A stretch of 5,180 bases of DNA from NCBI GenBank assembly GCA_026786065.1, contig JAJAYS010000245.1, positions 1 to 5,180 on the forward strand. The letters are read 5' to 3'. Shown in pieces: positions 5,174 to 5,180 of this stretch (position 1 is its first letter; each line of letters opens with the position of its first letter). A program made the position numbers and the translations under genes. This stretch comes from Polaromonas sp. GTDB taxonomy: Bacteria; Pseudomonadota; Gammaproteobacteria; Burkholderiales; Burkholderiaceae_C. The notes beneath the pieces are model-generated. The model was given only the letters and a program-made list of their open reading frames with translations, did not search any database and was not told the origin of the DNA.

Positions 5174-5180
5174 AGGACGA
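5174..5180 (+). promoter_or_regulatory. Possible Shine-Dalgarno of a gene beginning beyond the right edge
   Basis: AGGACGA at the last seven bases resembles a ribosome-binding site and lies about 55 nt downstream of the predicted rightward transcription start. The start codon itself would be outside the window, so this cannot be verified here. Confidence 0.22.

Larger units (their letters stand above)
4612..5180. other. Intergenic region with no supported gene; regulatory, probably divergent
   Basis: I see no convincing gene in these 569 nt. Short frames exist on the minus strand: 66 codons from a TTG at 4973, and a 59-codon frame starting ATG-TGC-TGC near 4908. Neither has a recognisable protein, a well-spaced ribosome-binding site and a typical start together. 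GC falls from well above 60% in the genes to about 38% over 4921-5160. The AT-rich part contains candidate promoters facing both ways and at least four inverted repeats. A small GCCTC-TTGCT-GAGGC stem-loop at 4678-4692 lies in the presumed leader of the LysE gene. The last seven bases (AGGACGA) look like a Shine-Dalgarno, so a rightward gene may begin just past the edge. Confidence 0.6.

Overview
The window is a GC-rich, densely packed bacterial segment. Gene composition, the small overlaps and the protein flavours (a Burkholderiales-type GST starting MLKIWGR, a PhzF subgroup ending in EDPVTGSLNASLAQW) suggest a betaproteobacterium, probably Comamonadaceae such as Polaromonas, Rhodoferax or a relative. 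That assignment is inference from recognition, not from a search.

Layout. Every gene I can support lies on the minus strand, so the window is best read from right to left. Positions 4612-5180 form a non-coding, increasingly AT-rich region (about 38% GC over 4921-5160). It holds candidate promoters in both directions and several perfect inverted repeats. Transcription then runs leftward through a LysE/RhtB-type exporter (4611-3973), an EamA/DMT-type transporter (3976-3029), a small single-domain cupin (3032-2697), the remnant of a PLP-dependent aminotransferase (2694-2560), a glutathione S-transferase (2566-1946), a PhzF-fold isomerase/epimerase-like protein (1885-938), a glyoxalase-like VOC protein (932-228) and the start of a histidine phosphatase (145 to beyond the left edge). 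LysE/EamA and EamA/cupin overlap by 4 nt (ATGA). The cupin stop and the remnant start are 2 nt apart. The remnant and GST overlap by 7 nt (ATGCTGA), and the PhzF and VOC genes are 5 nt apart. This is one probable operon with extensive translational coupling.

How the genes may work together. Two unrelated exporter families usually linked to amino acids or metabolites sit next to a set of small-molecule enzymes: cupin, GST, PhzF and VOC. An amino-acid aminotransferase appears to have stood in the middle and been lost. This suggests an amino-acid-derived or electrophilic-metabolite conversion and export cluster, but no substrate can be read from the sequence.

The most notable observations are the aminotransferase relic, which keeps the best Shine-Dalgarno sequence of the operon and now ends on top of the GST start codon; twin 19-bp perfect dyads, 30 bp apart, spanning a predicted rightward promoter at the right edge; and a 4.5-copy CCGGTG hexamer repeat just upstream of the phosphatase start. 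I found no CRISPR array, tRNA, rRNA or intact mobile element.
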